Notes: generated from the sequence alone by a model not told the origin. A stretch of DNA of 64,000 nucleotides from CAYOHG01 sp964465125 (GCA_964465125.1 CAYXIO010000017.1:1-64000), one strand, 5' to 3'. Shown: positions 43,368-52,787, counted from the stretch's first letter. Numbers and translations are program-made.

Positions 43368-45007
43368 ACGTCGTCGCCGCGGTTTTCGCCGACTTCGCCG
43401 AGACGTTTCTGGGCACGCCGTCCCGGTTGCTGGAAAGGCTGGCGGGCGTGCCGGTGTTGCAGCACACGCTGCGCCGCGTGGCACGAATCGGCGAAGTCAG
43501 CCGTCGCTGCCTGGTGGTTCGCCCGCGCGACGCCGCCGCCGCGGGCGCGTTCCTGCACGACTCCGGCCTCGCCGCGCCATTCGAGCTGCTGCCGATCGAC
43601 GACCAGCCTCGGACTCGGCGACGGCTGATCCGCGCGGCGCGCAAGTGGAATCTCGCCGGCTGGCGCGGCACGCCGCTGGGCACGACCTGGTTCGACGAGT
43701 TCGTCGAGCCGCTGCTCGCGGCGCGCGTGATTCAGCACACGGCCGCGGACGCGGTGCTGTGCATCGACGGGCATCAGGCGGCTCTCGATTGGCACCTCGC
43801 CGGGCGCATGATCGCCCACGCCGCCAGCCACACCGAACATGCCCGCTTTGTCTTCACCCAGGCGCCGCCCGGGCTGGCCGGTCTGCTTCTGCGGCGCGAG
43901 CAGGCCGTCGAGCTCGCGCAGGGCAACGCGCCGGTCGGAATGCTGCTGTGCTATCGCCCCGAGGTCGCGCAGATGGACCCGATCAACCGCGATCCCTGCC
44001 TGCAAGTCGACCGCGTCATCAGCCAGACCCACGCACGCTTTCTGCCCGACGCCGCCGCCGGCAGCGCCCTGCTCGACGCAGGCCTGGCCGAGCTCGGAGA
44101 AGACGTCGATGCGCTGAGTTTGTGCCGATTCGCGCGGCGCCGCGTCGAGCAGGACCCGCCGCGGCTTGCGGAGCTCGAAATCGAGCTCACGACCGATGAT
44201 CCGCTGCCCGATTGCACCGTGCGGCCGCGCGGCACGCGTTGCCCGGCGCGCGGTCCGGCGACCGTCGACGCAATCGCCCGCGTCGCCGCGGAGTTCGCCC
44301 GATGGAACGACGAGGCCCGCGTCATCATCGCGGGTCACGGCGACCCGCTTCGGCATCGCGAGTTTGAGTCCGCCATCCGCGCTGTGCGGGCGGCAGGCAT
44401 TTCAGCCCTCGCGGTACGCACGCCGCTGGTTGAACTATCCGATGCGCAACTGGAGGCCATGCTCGAAGCCCGCGTCGACGTGCTCGAAGTGCCGCTCGAC
44501 GCGAACTCGGCGGCGACGTATCAGCGGGTGCAGGGCCCCGACGCGTTCGCCCGCGTGCTCGCCAACATCGAGCGTGTCGACGCGCTGCGCGTCGCGCGCG
44601 CCCATCCGGAGCCGATCCTCGCGCCCAGCCTGGTGCGCTGCGGCGCGACGCTGGCCGAGCTGGAGGCGTTCTACGACGGCTGGCTGAGACGGACCGGGGC
44701 GGCACTGATTCGCGGGTACAGCAGCTACGGCGGTCGACTGCCGCCGGACACGCTGCTCGGGGCGACGCCGCTGCTGCGCGAGGGATGCCAACGGCTGGAC
44801 GCGCGCCTGGTTCTGCTGGCCGACGGCCGTGCGGTGGCGTGCGACCAGGACATGGACGGTCAGCTGGCACTGGGCCGCTGGGATCGTACGAGCCTGCGTG
44901 AACTGTGGAACGGCGACGAGCTGGCCGGACTGCGGGCCGCCCACCGCCGCGGAGCGTGGGGAGATTCGGTCGCGTGCCGCGATTGCGGGGAGTGGTTTCG
45001 GCAGTGA
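43364..45007 (+). CDS. Degenerate radical-SAM/SPASM protein with nucleotidyltransferase-like N-terminus
   Basis: The 547-residue protein has three parts. The N-terminus (about 1-255) resembles an NTP-transferase (VVAAVFADFAETFLGTP...VLQHTLRRV, LCIDGHQAALDWHLA). The middle (about 260-430) looks like a radical-SAM barrel by sequence pattern (ELEIELTTDDPLPD, IIAGHGDPLRHREFESAI, LEVPLDANSAATYQRV), but the CxxxCxxC cluster ligands are replaced by D, D and V. The C-terminus (about 465-547) is a SPASM domain with the spaced Cys residues in VACDQD and CRDCGEW. This order recalls the spiro-SPASM family. It lacks the residues for SAM cleavage, so a non-radical role with the Maf neighbour is likely. Confidence 0.75.
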   Translation: MNVVAAVFADFAETFLGTPSRLLERLAGVPVLQHTLRRVARIGEVSRRCLVVRPRDAAAAGAFLHDSGLAAPFELLPIDDQPRTRRRLIRAARKWNLAGWRGTPLGTTWFDEFVEPLLAARVIQHTAADAVLCIDGHQAALDWHLAGRMIAHAASHTEHARFVFTQAPPGLAGLLLRREQAVELAQGNAPVGMLLCYRPEVAQMDPINRDPCLQVDRVISQTHARFLPDAAAGSALLDAGLAELGEDVDALSLCRFARRRVEQDPPRLAELEIELTTDDPLPDCTVRPRGTRCPARGPATVDAIARVAAEFARWNDEARVIIAGHGDPLRHREFESAIRAVRAAGISALAVRTPLVELSDAQLEAMLEARVDVLEVPLDANSAATYQRVQGPDAFARVLANIERVDALRVARAHPEPILAPSLVRCGATLAELEAFYDGWLRRTGAALIRGYSSYGGRLPPDTLLGATPLLREGCQRLDARLVLLADGRAVACDQDMDGQLALGRWDRTSLRELWNGDELAGLRAAHRRGAWGDSVACRDCGEWFRQ

Positions 45008-45078
45008 GGCAGGTGTGACGCCCATCCGTCAATTGATTATTGACCTTTCGATCCTGACGGATAGCCGTCTAGGAAGAA

Positions 45079-45114
45079 TTGCCAACGCGCACCTTTTGTG
45101 CTATCCTCAAGGCG
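45079..45114 (+). promoter_or_regulatory. Putative sigma-70 promoter of the zinc-finger gene
   Basis: TTGCCA (45079-45084), a 17-nt spacer and TATCCT (45102-45107) predict a start near 45114 and a leader of about 175 nt before the GTG at 45289. Confidence 0.5.
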
Positions 45115-45288
45115 GGTGATGACTGAGCACCCGCATGAGCTGAGCGGAAGAAAACGGCTTCATACCTCGTTCATCGTTGCTTCCGACGTGGTCAGTCGAC
45201 AATTGGGTGATTTGGCAGGTTGCGGGGAATGGGTGCGCGGCGAGCGCTTCGCGATTTTCCGCAAGAGCATCGAGGAACGAGGTGTCCC

Positions 45289-45603
45289 GTGAGTGACACG
45301 ATCAAGTGCCTGTGCGGCCATTGCGGCGCGAAGTATCGCCTGCCGGTTGAATTCGCCGGGCGTACGGCCCGGTGCAAGAAGTGCGGCAACAAGTTCGATG
45401 TTCCGCGCCCGGCCGCCAAGACGCTTGAAGACAGCGTGCTGGACTGGCTGACGGACGAAGAGGAATCGGACCAACCTGAAACCCTGCAACCGCGCGTCGT
45501 CAGCATGCCGAAGCAGCCCGAAGCGCCGGCCGAAGGCGAAGAGCAGCCACGCACGAAGCCCAACCCGATCCGCCTCAAGGAAATGAACAAGAAGCCCGCC
45601 TGA
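45289..45603 (+). CDS. Small zinc-finger protein
   Basis: This 104-residue protein begins with a zinc ribbon, CGHCGAKYRLPVEFAGRTAR followed by CKKCGNKFDVP (residues about 10-41), resembling the MJ0042/zinc-ribbon type. The rest is an acidic, Pro/Glu-rich tail with no domain. The GTG at 45289 is preferred because GAGG lies 6-7 nt upstream; an in-frame ATG at 45220 would add unrelated residues. A predicted promoter and a leader of about 175 nt precede it. A regulatory or nucleic-acid-binding role is only inferred. Confidence 0.78.
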   Translation: MSDTIKCLCGHCGAKYRLPVEFAGRTARCKKCGNKFDVPRPAAKTLEDSVLDWLTDEEESDQPETLQPRVVSMPKQPEAPAEGEEQPRTKPNPIRLKEMNKKPA

Positions 45604-45749
45604 GCATCGCGATCGCACGGACCCCATCCGAAGCTGCGGGCGCGCGCTCATGCGCGGTCGCGCCGTGCGCGCACGCGAAGCCTCCTTCGCCGCAAGCGTT
45701 TCTGAAGCCGCGCGGTTGACGCCCGCCCGGGGATCGCGAAGATGCCCGC

Positions 45750-46124
45750 GTGCTGGTTCGATTGGGTGCGATCAGTGCGTTTCTCGCCGTCGCCGCCGGA
45801 GCGTTCGGGGCGCACTTCCTTGAGTCCCGTCTCGACCTCCGCCAACTCCACAATTTCGAGGTCGGCGTGCGCTACCAGATGTACCACGCGCTCGCGCTGC
45901 TCCTGGTGGGCGCGCTGGAGCGCCGGCTCGGAGTGCCCGCCATCGCCGCGGGCTGGCTGTTCCTCGTCGGCACCCTCGTCTTCAGCGGAAGTCTCTACGT
46001 GCTCGCCCTGAGCGGCGTGACATGGTGTGGCGCGGTCACGCCGGTCGGCGGCGTCGCGCTTCTCATCGGCTGGGCGGTACTCGCGTTCGGCGTCACCGCA
46101 CGGCGCGTCAAACGCCGCTGGTAG
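45750..46124 (+). CDS. DUF423-family small membrane protein
   Basis: The 124-residue protein has four predicted helices and the family features AISAFLAVAAGAFGAHFLE, RYQMYHALALLLVGAL and VTWCGAVTPVGGVALLIGW. It has the usual length for DUF423. The GTG start at 45750 opens directly into the first helix. The family is widespread, with unknown function. It is convergent with the RND transporter gene. Confidence 0.9.
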   Translation: MLVRLGAISAFLAVAAGAFGAHFLESRLDLRQLHNFEVGVRYQMYHALALLLVGALERRLGVPAIAAGWLFLVGTLVFSGSLYVLALSGVTWCGAVTPVGGVALLIGWAVLAFGVTARRVKRRW

Positions 46125-46151
46125 ACCGGACTTCTTTTCGCTCGCATTCCA

Positions 46152-49100
46152 TCACGGCACGACGGCAGGCGCTTCGGACCGCGGCCGATCCGACCCGCGC
46201 ACGCGGCGCAGCAGCGCCTTGAGATCTTCGACCATCAGATAACCCGACGGAATCGTCACCAGCGTCATCATCGTCGCGAACCCCAGGCCGAAGGTGATCG
46301 AAATGGCCATCGGGATCAGAAAGCGCGCCTGGAAGGACTGCTCAGCAAGCAACGGTCCCAGGCCGAGAATCGTCGTGATCGTGGTCAGCAGGATGGCGCG
46401 CAGCCGGCGCACGCCTCCGTCCACGACCGCCCGCCGGGCAGGTTTGCCCGCCGCCGTCTCGTTATTGATGAAGTCCACCAGCACCAGCGCATCGTTCACA
46501 ACCACGCCGGAGACGGCCACCAGCCCGATCGCCGAGAGGATCGTCATCGGATAGCCCATGATCAGGTGCCCCGCGACCGAGCCGATCACGCCGCAGGGAA
46601 TCGCCAGCATGACGATCATCGGCTGAATGTAGCTGCGGAACAGGCCGGCCAGCGTGGCGTAGATCAGCGCCAGCGCGACCAGGAAGTCCTGCTTCAGCGA
46701 CCCGAGCGCCTTGGACGTCTCGCGCTTGGCGCCGGCGTACTCAATCCGCAGCCCGGGGCTCCGCGATTCGAGCCTTCGCGCCAGCGGCAGCAGGTCGGCG
46801 AGAATCTGCTCGGAATTGCCACGGGCCTGATCCACGTCCGCAGTCACCACGACCGCGCGGCGCTGGTTGACGCGTCGAACCGACGCCGTCCCGGGAACCT
46901 CGCTGATGCCGGCCAGTTCGCTGATCGGCACCATGCCGCGCGGCGTCGCGATGCGCATCTGCTCGAGCTCGTGCAGCTCGCGCCGCCGATCCTCGGCGAA
47001 CCGAACGCGGACGTCGACGTCGTCGCGGCCGCGTTGCAGCGTACGCGCCTCGAGCCCGTAGAACGCACCGCGAATCTCGGTCGCCAGGCTGCGCGTGGTT
47101 ACGCCCAGCGCCCGGGCCGACTCGAACGGCTCGACCTGAAGCTCGCGCCGGCCGGTGTCATAGTCGTCGTCGATGTCGTATACGCCGCTGTAGCCTTCCA
47201 GCGCCGCGCGCAGCTCTCCCGCCGCCGCCAGTGCGTCCTCCGTGCGGTCGCAGGTCACTTCGATCTGAATCTCCGCGCCCGCGGGACCGCCCTGCATCGA
47301 GCGGTAGCGCAGCGCGCTGATGCCGGGGATCGCCGCGGTCTTGCGGCGGAACTCGGCCAGAATCTCGTCGCTGGAGCGGTCGCGCTCCTCGACCTCGGAG
47401 AGCTCGATGATCACCTGGCCGGTGTGCGAGCGAACGGTCGTGTAGGCGCCGCCCTCGTCGGCGTCGATCTGCGCGCCCACGATGGACCAGAGGTTGCGCA
47501 CCTCGGGCGCATCGAGACAGGCCTGCTCGACCACGCGAATCGCAGCCCGCGTGCGCTCGGCGGGCGTGCCGACCGGCATCTCGAGATCCGCCAACAGCGT
47601 TTCCGAGTCCATCTTCTGCACGAACACGAATGGAACGCGGTTGCCGGCGACCAGCCCGAGCGCCCCGATCAGCAGCGCCAGCACGAGCGCCATCGTGATG
47701 TAGCGGTATTCAGCGCACACGATCAGCAGGCGCTCGTAGTACCTGCGCAGAACGTCCAGGACGATGTGCTGCTCGACGTCGCGGAGCCGCGCGCCCCAGC
47801 TTCCCAGCCGGCGCACCACCCACGAGCGCCCGGGCGCGTGCGGCCGAAGCGAGTCCGCCAGGTGGCCGGGCAGCAGCGTCAGCGCTTCCAGCAGCGACAT
47901 GCTCAGCGTGCAGGCGACGACGACGGGCAGCACCCCCATGAAGTCGCCGATCTGCCCCTCGATGAACATCAGCGGCAGAAACGCGCCGATCGTCGTGGTC
48001 ACCGTGACGACCACCGGCCAGGCCACTTCGCTGGCGCCCTCAACGGCCGCCCGGCGCGGAACCTCGCCGCGCTCCACGCGCGCGTAAATGTTCTCGCCGA
48101 CCACGATCGCGTCATCCACCACCATGCCGAGCACGACGATCAGCCCGAACATCGTGATCAGGTTCAGCGTCACGCCGCTCAGCTTCATCATCGCGCCCGC
48201 GCCGCACACCGCCACCACCATGCCCGCCATCACCCAGACCGAAACGCGCCAGTTGAGAAACAGCAGCAGCGAGAGAAAGACGAACGCCGCGCCCCAGGCG
48301 CCGTTGCGGATCAGCAGCTCCAGCCGATCCTCGATGAAGCGGGCCAGGTTGCTGTGGGTCTGCAACGTCACCGACTTCGGATAGGGGTCTCTGCGGGCCT
48401 GGTCATAGATCGCCTGCGGCGCGGTCTGAACGCCGAACGCGTTCTGAACGCGGGTCGCGAGTCCCCAATCCATGGGCTGGCCCCGCTTGCCCGCGGCGAA
48501 CGCCCGCACCTTGGCCGAGATGTCGATCGCATCCTGCGTCGCGATCTTGTACACGGTGACGCTCACGGCCCGCTTGCCGTTGAAGTAGCCCGCCACTTCG
48601 TCGTTCTCGAAGCCGTCGATCACCGCGCCGAGGTCGCGCACCCGCACCTCGCGCCCGCCCGGTCCGGTTCGAACCACGGTCTCCGCGATGCGGGCGGCGG
48701 CGTCGGTCTCGGCGACCGTCCGCACGGCGACGTTGCTGGCGTCGGTCTCGATCTGCCCCGCCGGCAGGTCCAGGTTGGTCTGCCGAATCGCGTCCGCGAT
48801 CTGCGTCAGCGAGGTCTGATATTCGATCAGCTTCTCGGGCTGGACCTCGACGGACAGCTCGCCTTTCAGCAGCCCGCCGACCTCGATGTCGGTCACGCCC
48901 GGCAGCAACAGAATCTCGCTGCGCATCCGCTCGCCGAGCGCCTTGAGCGTGCGCTCGTCCACGTCGCCGAACATCGTGAGCGAAATCACCGGGAGGCGCG
49001 GCTCGAGCTTGCGAACGCGGAACTGCTCGACGTCGTCGGGCAGCTCGTCGCGCGGAATCGCATCAACCGCGGCCTGAACGTCGTTCACTACCTGGTCCAG

Positions 49101-49406
49101 GTCGCGCACGTCGCTGCGCAGCTCGGCGACGATCACGCACGATCCTTCCGTGATCTGCGTGATGATCTTTTCGACCTCGGCGACGCTCTTGACGGCCTCC
49201 TCCGCGCGGAGGGCCACGGCTTTCTCGATTTCCGCCGGCATCGCGCCGGGGTAAGGCACGGACACGAGCACGCGGTCCGGCCGCGATTCGGGGAACATCT
49301 CGCGCGTGAGCGTCAGCGCCGAGTACGCGCCCAGACCGATCACCGTCAGCATCAGCAGGCCGACGAGGACGGGGCGATCGACGAAGAAGGCTACGAACGC
49401 TTTCAT
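46152..49406 (-). CDS. RND-family efflux transporter, AcrB-like inner-membrane subunit
   Basis: The 1084-residue protein has the 12-helix RND architecture in two halves. Periplasmic regions follow the first and seventh helices. The proton-relay Asp pair is present in LGMVVDDAIVVGENI, and TTIGAFLPLMFIEG and the second-half signature GVVVNDALVLVDFINN are also intact. The cytoplasmic start MKAFVAFFVDRPVLVGLLM fits the hydrophobe/amphiphile class better than the heavy-metal (CusA) class, which I cannot exclude. It starts 4 nt after the adaptor gene, so both are co-transcribed. No outer-membrane channel gene follows. Confidence 0.94.
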   Translation of the reverse strand: MKAFVAFFVDRPVLVGLLMLTVIGLGAYSALTLTREMFPESRPDRVLVSVPYPGAMPAEIEKAVALRAEEAVKSVAEVEKIITQITEGSCVIVAELRSDVRDLDQVVNDVQAAVDAIPRDELPDDVEQFRVRKLEPRLPVISLTMFGDVDERTLKALGERMRSEILLLPGVTDIEVGGLLKGELSVEVQPEKLIEYQTSLTQIADAIRQTNLDLPAGQIETDASNVAVRTVAETDAAARIAETVVRTGPGGREVRVRDLGAVIDGFENDEVAGYFNGKRAVSVTVYKIATQDAIDISAKVRAFAAGKRGQPMDWGLATRVQNAFGVQTAPQAIYDQARRDPYPKSVTLQTHSNLARFIEDRLELLIRNGAWGAAFVFLSLLLFLNWRVSVWVMAGMVVAVCGAGAMMKLSGVTLNLITMFGLIVVLGMVVDDAIVVGENIYARVERGEVPRRAAVEGASEVAWPVVVTVTTTIGAFLPLMFIEGQIGDFMGVLPVVVACTLSMSLLEALTLLPGHLADSLRPHAPGRSWVVRRLGSWGARLRDVEQHIVLDVLRRYYERLLIVCAEYRYITMALVLALLIGALGLVAGNRVPFVFVQKMDSETLLADLEMPVGTPAERTRAAIRVVEQACLDAPEVRNLWSIVGAQIDADEGGAYTTVRSHTGQVIIELSEVEERDRSSDEILAEFRRKTAAIPGISALRYRSMQGGPAGAEIQIEVTCDRTEDALAAAGELRAALEGYSGVYDIDDDYDTGRRELQVEPFESARALGVTTRSLATEIRGAFYGLEARTLQRGRDDVDVRVRFAEDRRRELHELEQMRIATPRGMVPISELAGISEVPGTASVRRVNQRRAVVVTADVDQARGNSEQILADLLPLARRLESRSPGLRIEYAGAKRETSKALGSLKQDFLVALALIYATLAGLFRSYIQPMIVMLAIPCGVIGSVAGHLIMGYPMTILSAIGLVAVSGVVVNDALVLVDFINNETAAGKPARRAVVDGGVRRLRAILLTTITTILGLGPLLAEQSFQARFLIPMAISITFGLGFATMMTLVTIPSGYLMVEDLKALLRRVRGSDRPRSEAPAVVP

Positions 49407-49410
49407 GATC

Positions 49411-50739
49411 CTACGGCGTGCCCCGCACTTCAGCGGCCGGCGCGCCTCCCGCCTGGACCGGACGCGCGCCCGCTTCCGATTCGGTCGGCTCGTTCGATGG
49501 CTCGCCGACCCGGACGGGCAGGCCGTCCGCGAGAACGTCCAGGTTGGTCAGCACGACCAGGCTGCCCGATTGCACGCCGCGCAGCGCGACGCGCTCGCGC
49601 AGCGTTCGCTCCACGGTCACGGGCACGCGTCGGGCGAGTTGCGTGCGCTCTTCCAGGAGAAACACGTATCCGTCGACGACCGCCTCGCGCGGCAACGTGA
49701 CAACGTCGCGAATCAGCGGCCCCTCGATTTCCGCCTGCACGAACGCGCCGGCCAGCAGCGGCTGCGGCTGAATCCGATTGTCCACTTCCACGAAGAGCTG
49801 AAACGTGCGCGTGGCTTCGTCCGCGGCGGGCGCGATTCGGGTCACCTCGCCCTGCCAGACAACCTGCTGATTGCTCTCCATTCGCAGCTTGCAAGGTGCT
49901 CCGACCGAAACCCGGCCGTGAATCGACAGCGGGAGCTCGATCGGAACTTCCATCCGATCGGGGGACAGGACCGAAACCAACGACTGCCCGACCGCGACGC
50001 GCTCGCCGAGATCCACCGATCGCGACGCAATCTCGCCGTCAAAGGTCGCCCGCACCGCGCAGCGCTCGAGCTCGAGCTCGGCGAGCCGAAGCTCCGCCGC
50101 CACGCGGTCGCGCGAGGCCTGCTGCGCCGCGCGATTCTGCGGGATCGCGTCGCGCTGGCCGTAGAGCGTCTGGCAGGCGCGCCGCAGTCCCTGGCGCGCC
50201 TGCAACGCGAGATCCAGCTCGCGCGGACGCGCGTTGCCGCTCTCATCCAGCCCGCGCACGCGCTCGTATTCGCGATCGGCAATCTGCAGCTCGCTCTCGG
50301 CGATCGAAATCAGCCGCGCGTTGTTCTCTTCCTCCACGTCCAGGCGACGCAGGGCCGCTTCCTCGGCGGCGAGCATGCTGCGGGCGCGCTCGACCCGTTC
50401 CGCGTAATCGCGATCGTCGATCCGCAGGAGCAGGTCCTCCGCCTTGACCGCCGCTCCGACCCTGGTGTGGTCGGGCAGCTCAACGATCACTCCCGCCACC
50501 TGGGCCATGATCCACGCGCGGCGGTCGGCCTGCGCGGTTCCATAGCCGAAGATCGACTCGACCACGTCCCCCGACGTGACCCGTTCCGCCTCCACAAGCA
50601 GAACCGGACGGATCGGCACGCTGGTGGGCGGCTTCGGCGCCGTGGCCACGAGCAGCTCGAACACCCCCACGCCCGATCCCAGAAGCACCGGAATCAGAAT
50701 CAGCGACAGCAGCCACTTTCGTGCCATGGAACTCTGCAT
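49411..50739 (-). CDS. RND efflux periplasmic adaptor
   Basis: The 442-residue adaptor has one N-terminal helix (about 7-32), a lipoyl-like half (IMAQVAGVIVELPDHTRVG), a helical hairpin (about 105-205), the second half CAVRATFDGEIASRSVDLGE and a beta-barrel (VEVDNRIQPQPLLAGAFVQA). A C-terminal domain ends with a disordered Pro/Ala-rich tail. It bridges the RND pump to an outer-membrane channel. The start at 50739 (or 50727) is weakly marked. A promoter with an inverted repeat around its -10 box lies about 110 nt upstream. Confidence 0.92.
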   Translation of the reverse strand: MQSSMARKWLLSLILIPVLLGSGVGVFELLVATAPKPPTSVPIRPVLLVEAERVTSGDVVESIFGYGTAQADRRAWIMAQVAGVIVELPDHTRVGAAVKAEDLLLRIDDRDYAERVERARSMLAAEEAALRRLDVEEENNARLISIAESELQIADREYERVRGLDESGNARPRELDLALQARQGLRRACQTLYGQRDAIPQNRAAQQASRDRVAAELRLAELELERCAVRATFDGEIASRSVDLGERVAVGQSLVSVLSPDRMEVPIELPLSIHGRVSVGAPCKLRMESNQQVVWQGEVTRIAPAADEATRTFQLFVEVDNRIQPQPLLAGAFVQAEIEGPLIRDVVTLPREAVVDGYVFLLEERTQLARRVPVTVERTLRERVALRGVQSGSLVVLTNLDVLADGLPVRVGEPSNEPTESEAGARPVQAGGAPAAEVRGTP

Positions 50740-50843
50740 CTACCCAGGCTGGACTCGTACGGCGAAGCGCTCGCGGACGGTCGACACGACCCCATCGCAG
50801 ATCGCGGACCGCCACTCGCGGCCCCCGCGGTTCGTCCAAATCA

Positions 50844-50880
50844 CCGCTGGAGTATAAGCCAGCGCTGCCCTACAACATAA
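50844..50880 (-). promoter_or_regulatory. RND operon promoter with flanking inverted repeat
   Basis: TATACT (minus strand, 50851-50856) is a good -10 box; the best -35 is a weak TTATGT at 18 nt. CGCTGG (50845-50850) and CCAGCG (50859-50864) form a perfect 6-bp inverted repeat around the -10 box, as expected for a repressor site. Confidence 0.5.
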
Positions 50881-50976
50881 GGACCGCGTCGCACACGGAC
50901 CCTCCCCGTCGACGCCGCGCGCTCGGCACATTCGCGAGCTTGCAACAGGGCGCGTTTGAGGAGAACTTCCGCGACC

Positions 50977-51543
50977 ATGTCCGATCGCGCCCCACAGTCG
51001 CCGGACGCCGTTCGCCGCCGACTGAATCTCGGCGCGGCCGACCTGATCGGCGTGATTCCGCCGCCGATCACGCTCGAATCCGGCGCGTATTTCGCCGTCT
51101 GGGCCGGACTGTTGTGCTACGAGGTGCGCCGGGAGATTCGACTGATCGTGCCGGAGGAGCCTCGATCCGGTCCGAATCTGCGCCACATGGCGCGCTCCAC
51201 GCGGCATGAACAGGCCATTCGATTCGCGCCGACCGGAGTGTCGCTGCCCGAGTTGCTCCGAACGGCCCAGGCCGCGGTCTTCGTGCCGACCGGCGATCAG
51301 CCTCTGGACGGATTGCTTGAGGCGGTTGGAAGTGGGGTGGCCACAATCGTCAGCCGGCTGCCCGCGCTCGCGGCGCTGCTCCGCGACGGTGAGGACGTGT
51401 GGCTGGTGCCGCCCGGCGACGCGCGGGCGACCGCGCGCGCGCTTTTGGACGCCTTCGAGCGGCCCGAGGAAGCGGCGCGGCGTGCGGCGAATGCCCGCCG
51501 GCGAATCGATTCGCTTCAGGGCACCAACGCGACCAACTTCTGA
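50977..51543 (+). CDS. GT4-like glycosyltransferase C-terminal domain, stand-alone
   Basis: The 188-residue protein resembles only the donor-binding half of a GT4 glycosyltransferase. AAVFVPTGDQPLDGLLEAVGSG, followed by IVSRLPALAALL, VWLVPPGDARATARALLD and a C-terminal RRA..ARRR helix, matches the EX7E region, with the second Glu kept and the first replaced. The acceptor-binding N-terminal domain is absent. No helix or signal is seen. The start at 50977 is preferred over 50956 because GAGGAGA lies upstream. Its 3' end overlaps the convergent TPR gene by 28 nt. It may be a regulatory fragment or partner of another enzyme. Confidence 0.7.
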   Translation: MSDRAPQSPDAVRRRLNLGAADLIGVIPPPITLESGAYFAVWAGLLCYEVRREIRLIVPEEPRSGPNLRHMARSTRHEQAIRFAPTGVSLPELLRTAQAAVFVPTGDQPLDGLLEAVGSGVATIVSRLPALAALLRDGEDVWLVPPGDARATARALLDAFERPEEAARRAANARRRIDSLQGTNATNF

Positions 51544-52787
51544 AGCTGCGGGCTGACTTCGCACCAGACCGAGTCTGCGTTTTCCGTGCCCGTCGACAGC
51601 GCGGCGATCAGGCGATTCAGCGGGGGCAGAATCTCCGCCGCCGATATGCCCGCGTCCGCTTCAATCAGATCCAGGACCAGGACCGCGTCGATCAGCCGCT
51701 GGGCGGTCAGCGGGCACGACTCAGCGAGCCCGGTCGTCGACAAGTCCGACGTTGACGCGGGCGGATCGGAGGGCGGCAGCCCCGTGGCCTCGCGCGCGGG
51801 CTCCTCGCGCGTCGCGGACGGCGTCGATTCGCTCGGCGTCATCGGCTGGAGCTTGGCAGCGTCTTGCTCACCAGCGGGCGCGTTCGACGGCTCCAGACCG
51901 GCGCCCGGAATCGGCGTCATCATCGGCAGCGGCGCCGCGGGGGCGGGCGGCGCGGCGGCCGTGTCCGGCGGGGTCGGCGTGAACGTGTCGGCCGTTACCG
52001 TGGCGGGGGTTTCCGCGTCCGACGGCGCGGGTGGGGTTGGCAGCGTCTTGCTCACCAGTTGAGCCGTGCCCGTCGAGCCGCCCTCGGCCGCCAGGCGCGA
52101 CACCAGCTTGAGTTGCTCGCGGGCCTGCTCCAGCTTCGGGTTCGCCTCCAGTGCGGATTGCAGGCAGCGTGCCGCCTCGGCGTAGCGTCCGGCCTCGGTC
52201 AGCATCAGCGCCAGGTTGAAATTCGAGTCGGCCACGTCGCAGATTTGCAGGAATTCCTGCAAGGCCTCCTCGTAGCGATTCTGCTTGCCCAGCACGATGG
52301 CGTGGTTCATCCGGGCGCGGCCGAAGTTGGGCTGAAGATCCAGGGCGCGCTTGAGTGCGTCCTCGGCCTGCGCGTATTTGCCTTCGAGATAGAGGCTGAA
52401 GCCGAGGTTGTTGTAGATGTAGGCCTTGTCCGCCTCCAGCTCGACGGCCTTCTGAAACTGTGCCGTCGCTTCGTCGTGCCGGCCAAGCTTGTTCAGTGTG
52501 ACGCCGAGACGCACGCGGGCGGTGACGAAGTCAGGCCGGACCTCCAGCGCACGGACATATTGGATGACCGCGGCCTCGTAGTTGTTCTGCCGCTCCATCA
52601 GGTTGCCGTGCGCGAAGTAAGTTGTGGCGCTGATCTTCGCGTTGGGGTCGAGCGTCGGCCCGGAAGGCAAGGCGCCCGGGGTGGTCTTGGTGGTCACGCT
52701 CTGCTGGCAACCGACGCTCAGGAGCAGCCCCAGTGTTCCGATGCACGCTGCCCGCGAGAAACTGCCCGCCGATCGAATGAGCTGCAC
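51516..52787 (-). CDS. TPR-repeat lipoprotein
   Basis: The 423-residue protein has a signal with lipobox (GLLLSVGC, Cys about 27) and about four to five TPR units (about 55-225, such as YEAAVIQYVRALEVRPDF, YAQAEDALKRALDLQPNF, YAEAARCLQSALEANPKL). A Pro/Ala/Thr-rich linker (about 245-370) leads to a short helical C-terminus. The GTG at 52787 is chosen because GAGGAG lies 7 nt upstream; an in-frame ATG at 52814 also exists. Together with the small lipoprotein gene 48 nt upstream it resembles the TadD-like components of pilus loci, but the rest of such a locus is absent. Confidence 0.85.
   Translation of the reverse strand: MQLIRSAGSFSRAACIGTLGLLLSVGCQQSVTTKTTPGALPSGPTLDPNAKISATTYFAHGNLMERQNNYEAAVIQYVRALEVRPDFVTARVRLGVTLNKLGRHDEATAQFQKAVELEADKAYIYNNLGFSLYLEGKYAQAEDALKRALDLQPNFGRARMNHAIVLGKQNRYEEALQEFLQICDVADSNFNLALMLTEAGRYAEAARCLQSALEANPKLEQAREQLKLVSRLAAEGGSTGTAQLVSKTLPTPPAPSDAETPATVTADTFTPTPPDTAAAPPAPAAPLPMMTPIPGAGLEPSNAPAGEQDAAKLQPMTPSESTPSATREEPAREATGLPPSDPPASTSDLSTTGLAESCPLTAQRLIDAVLVLDLIEADAGISAAEILPPLNRLIAALSTGTENADSVWCEVSPQLQKLVALVP

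Noticed and set aside
46566..49700. Very long plus-strand frame (over 1000 codons) opposite the RND transporter gene
   Set aside because: The product is Arg/His/Gln/Ala-rich without any domain, and the minus strand has a full, motif-complete RND protein. High GC content creates long antisense frames.
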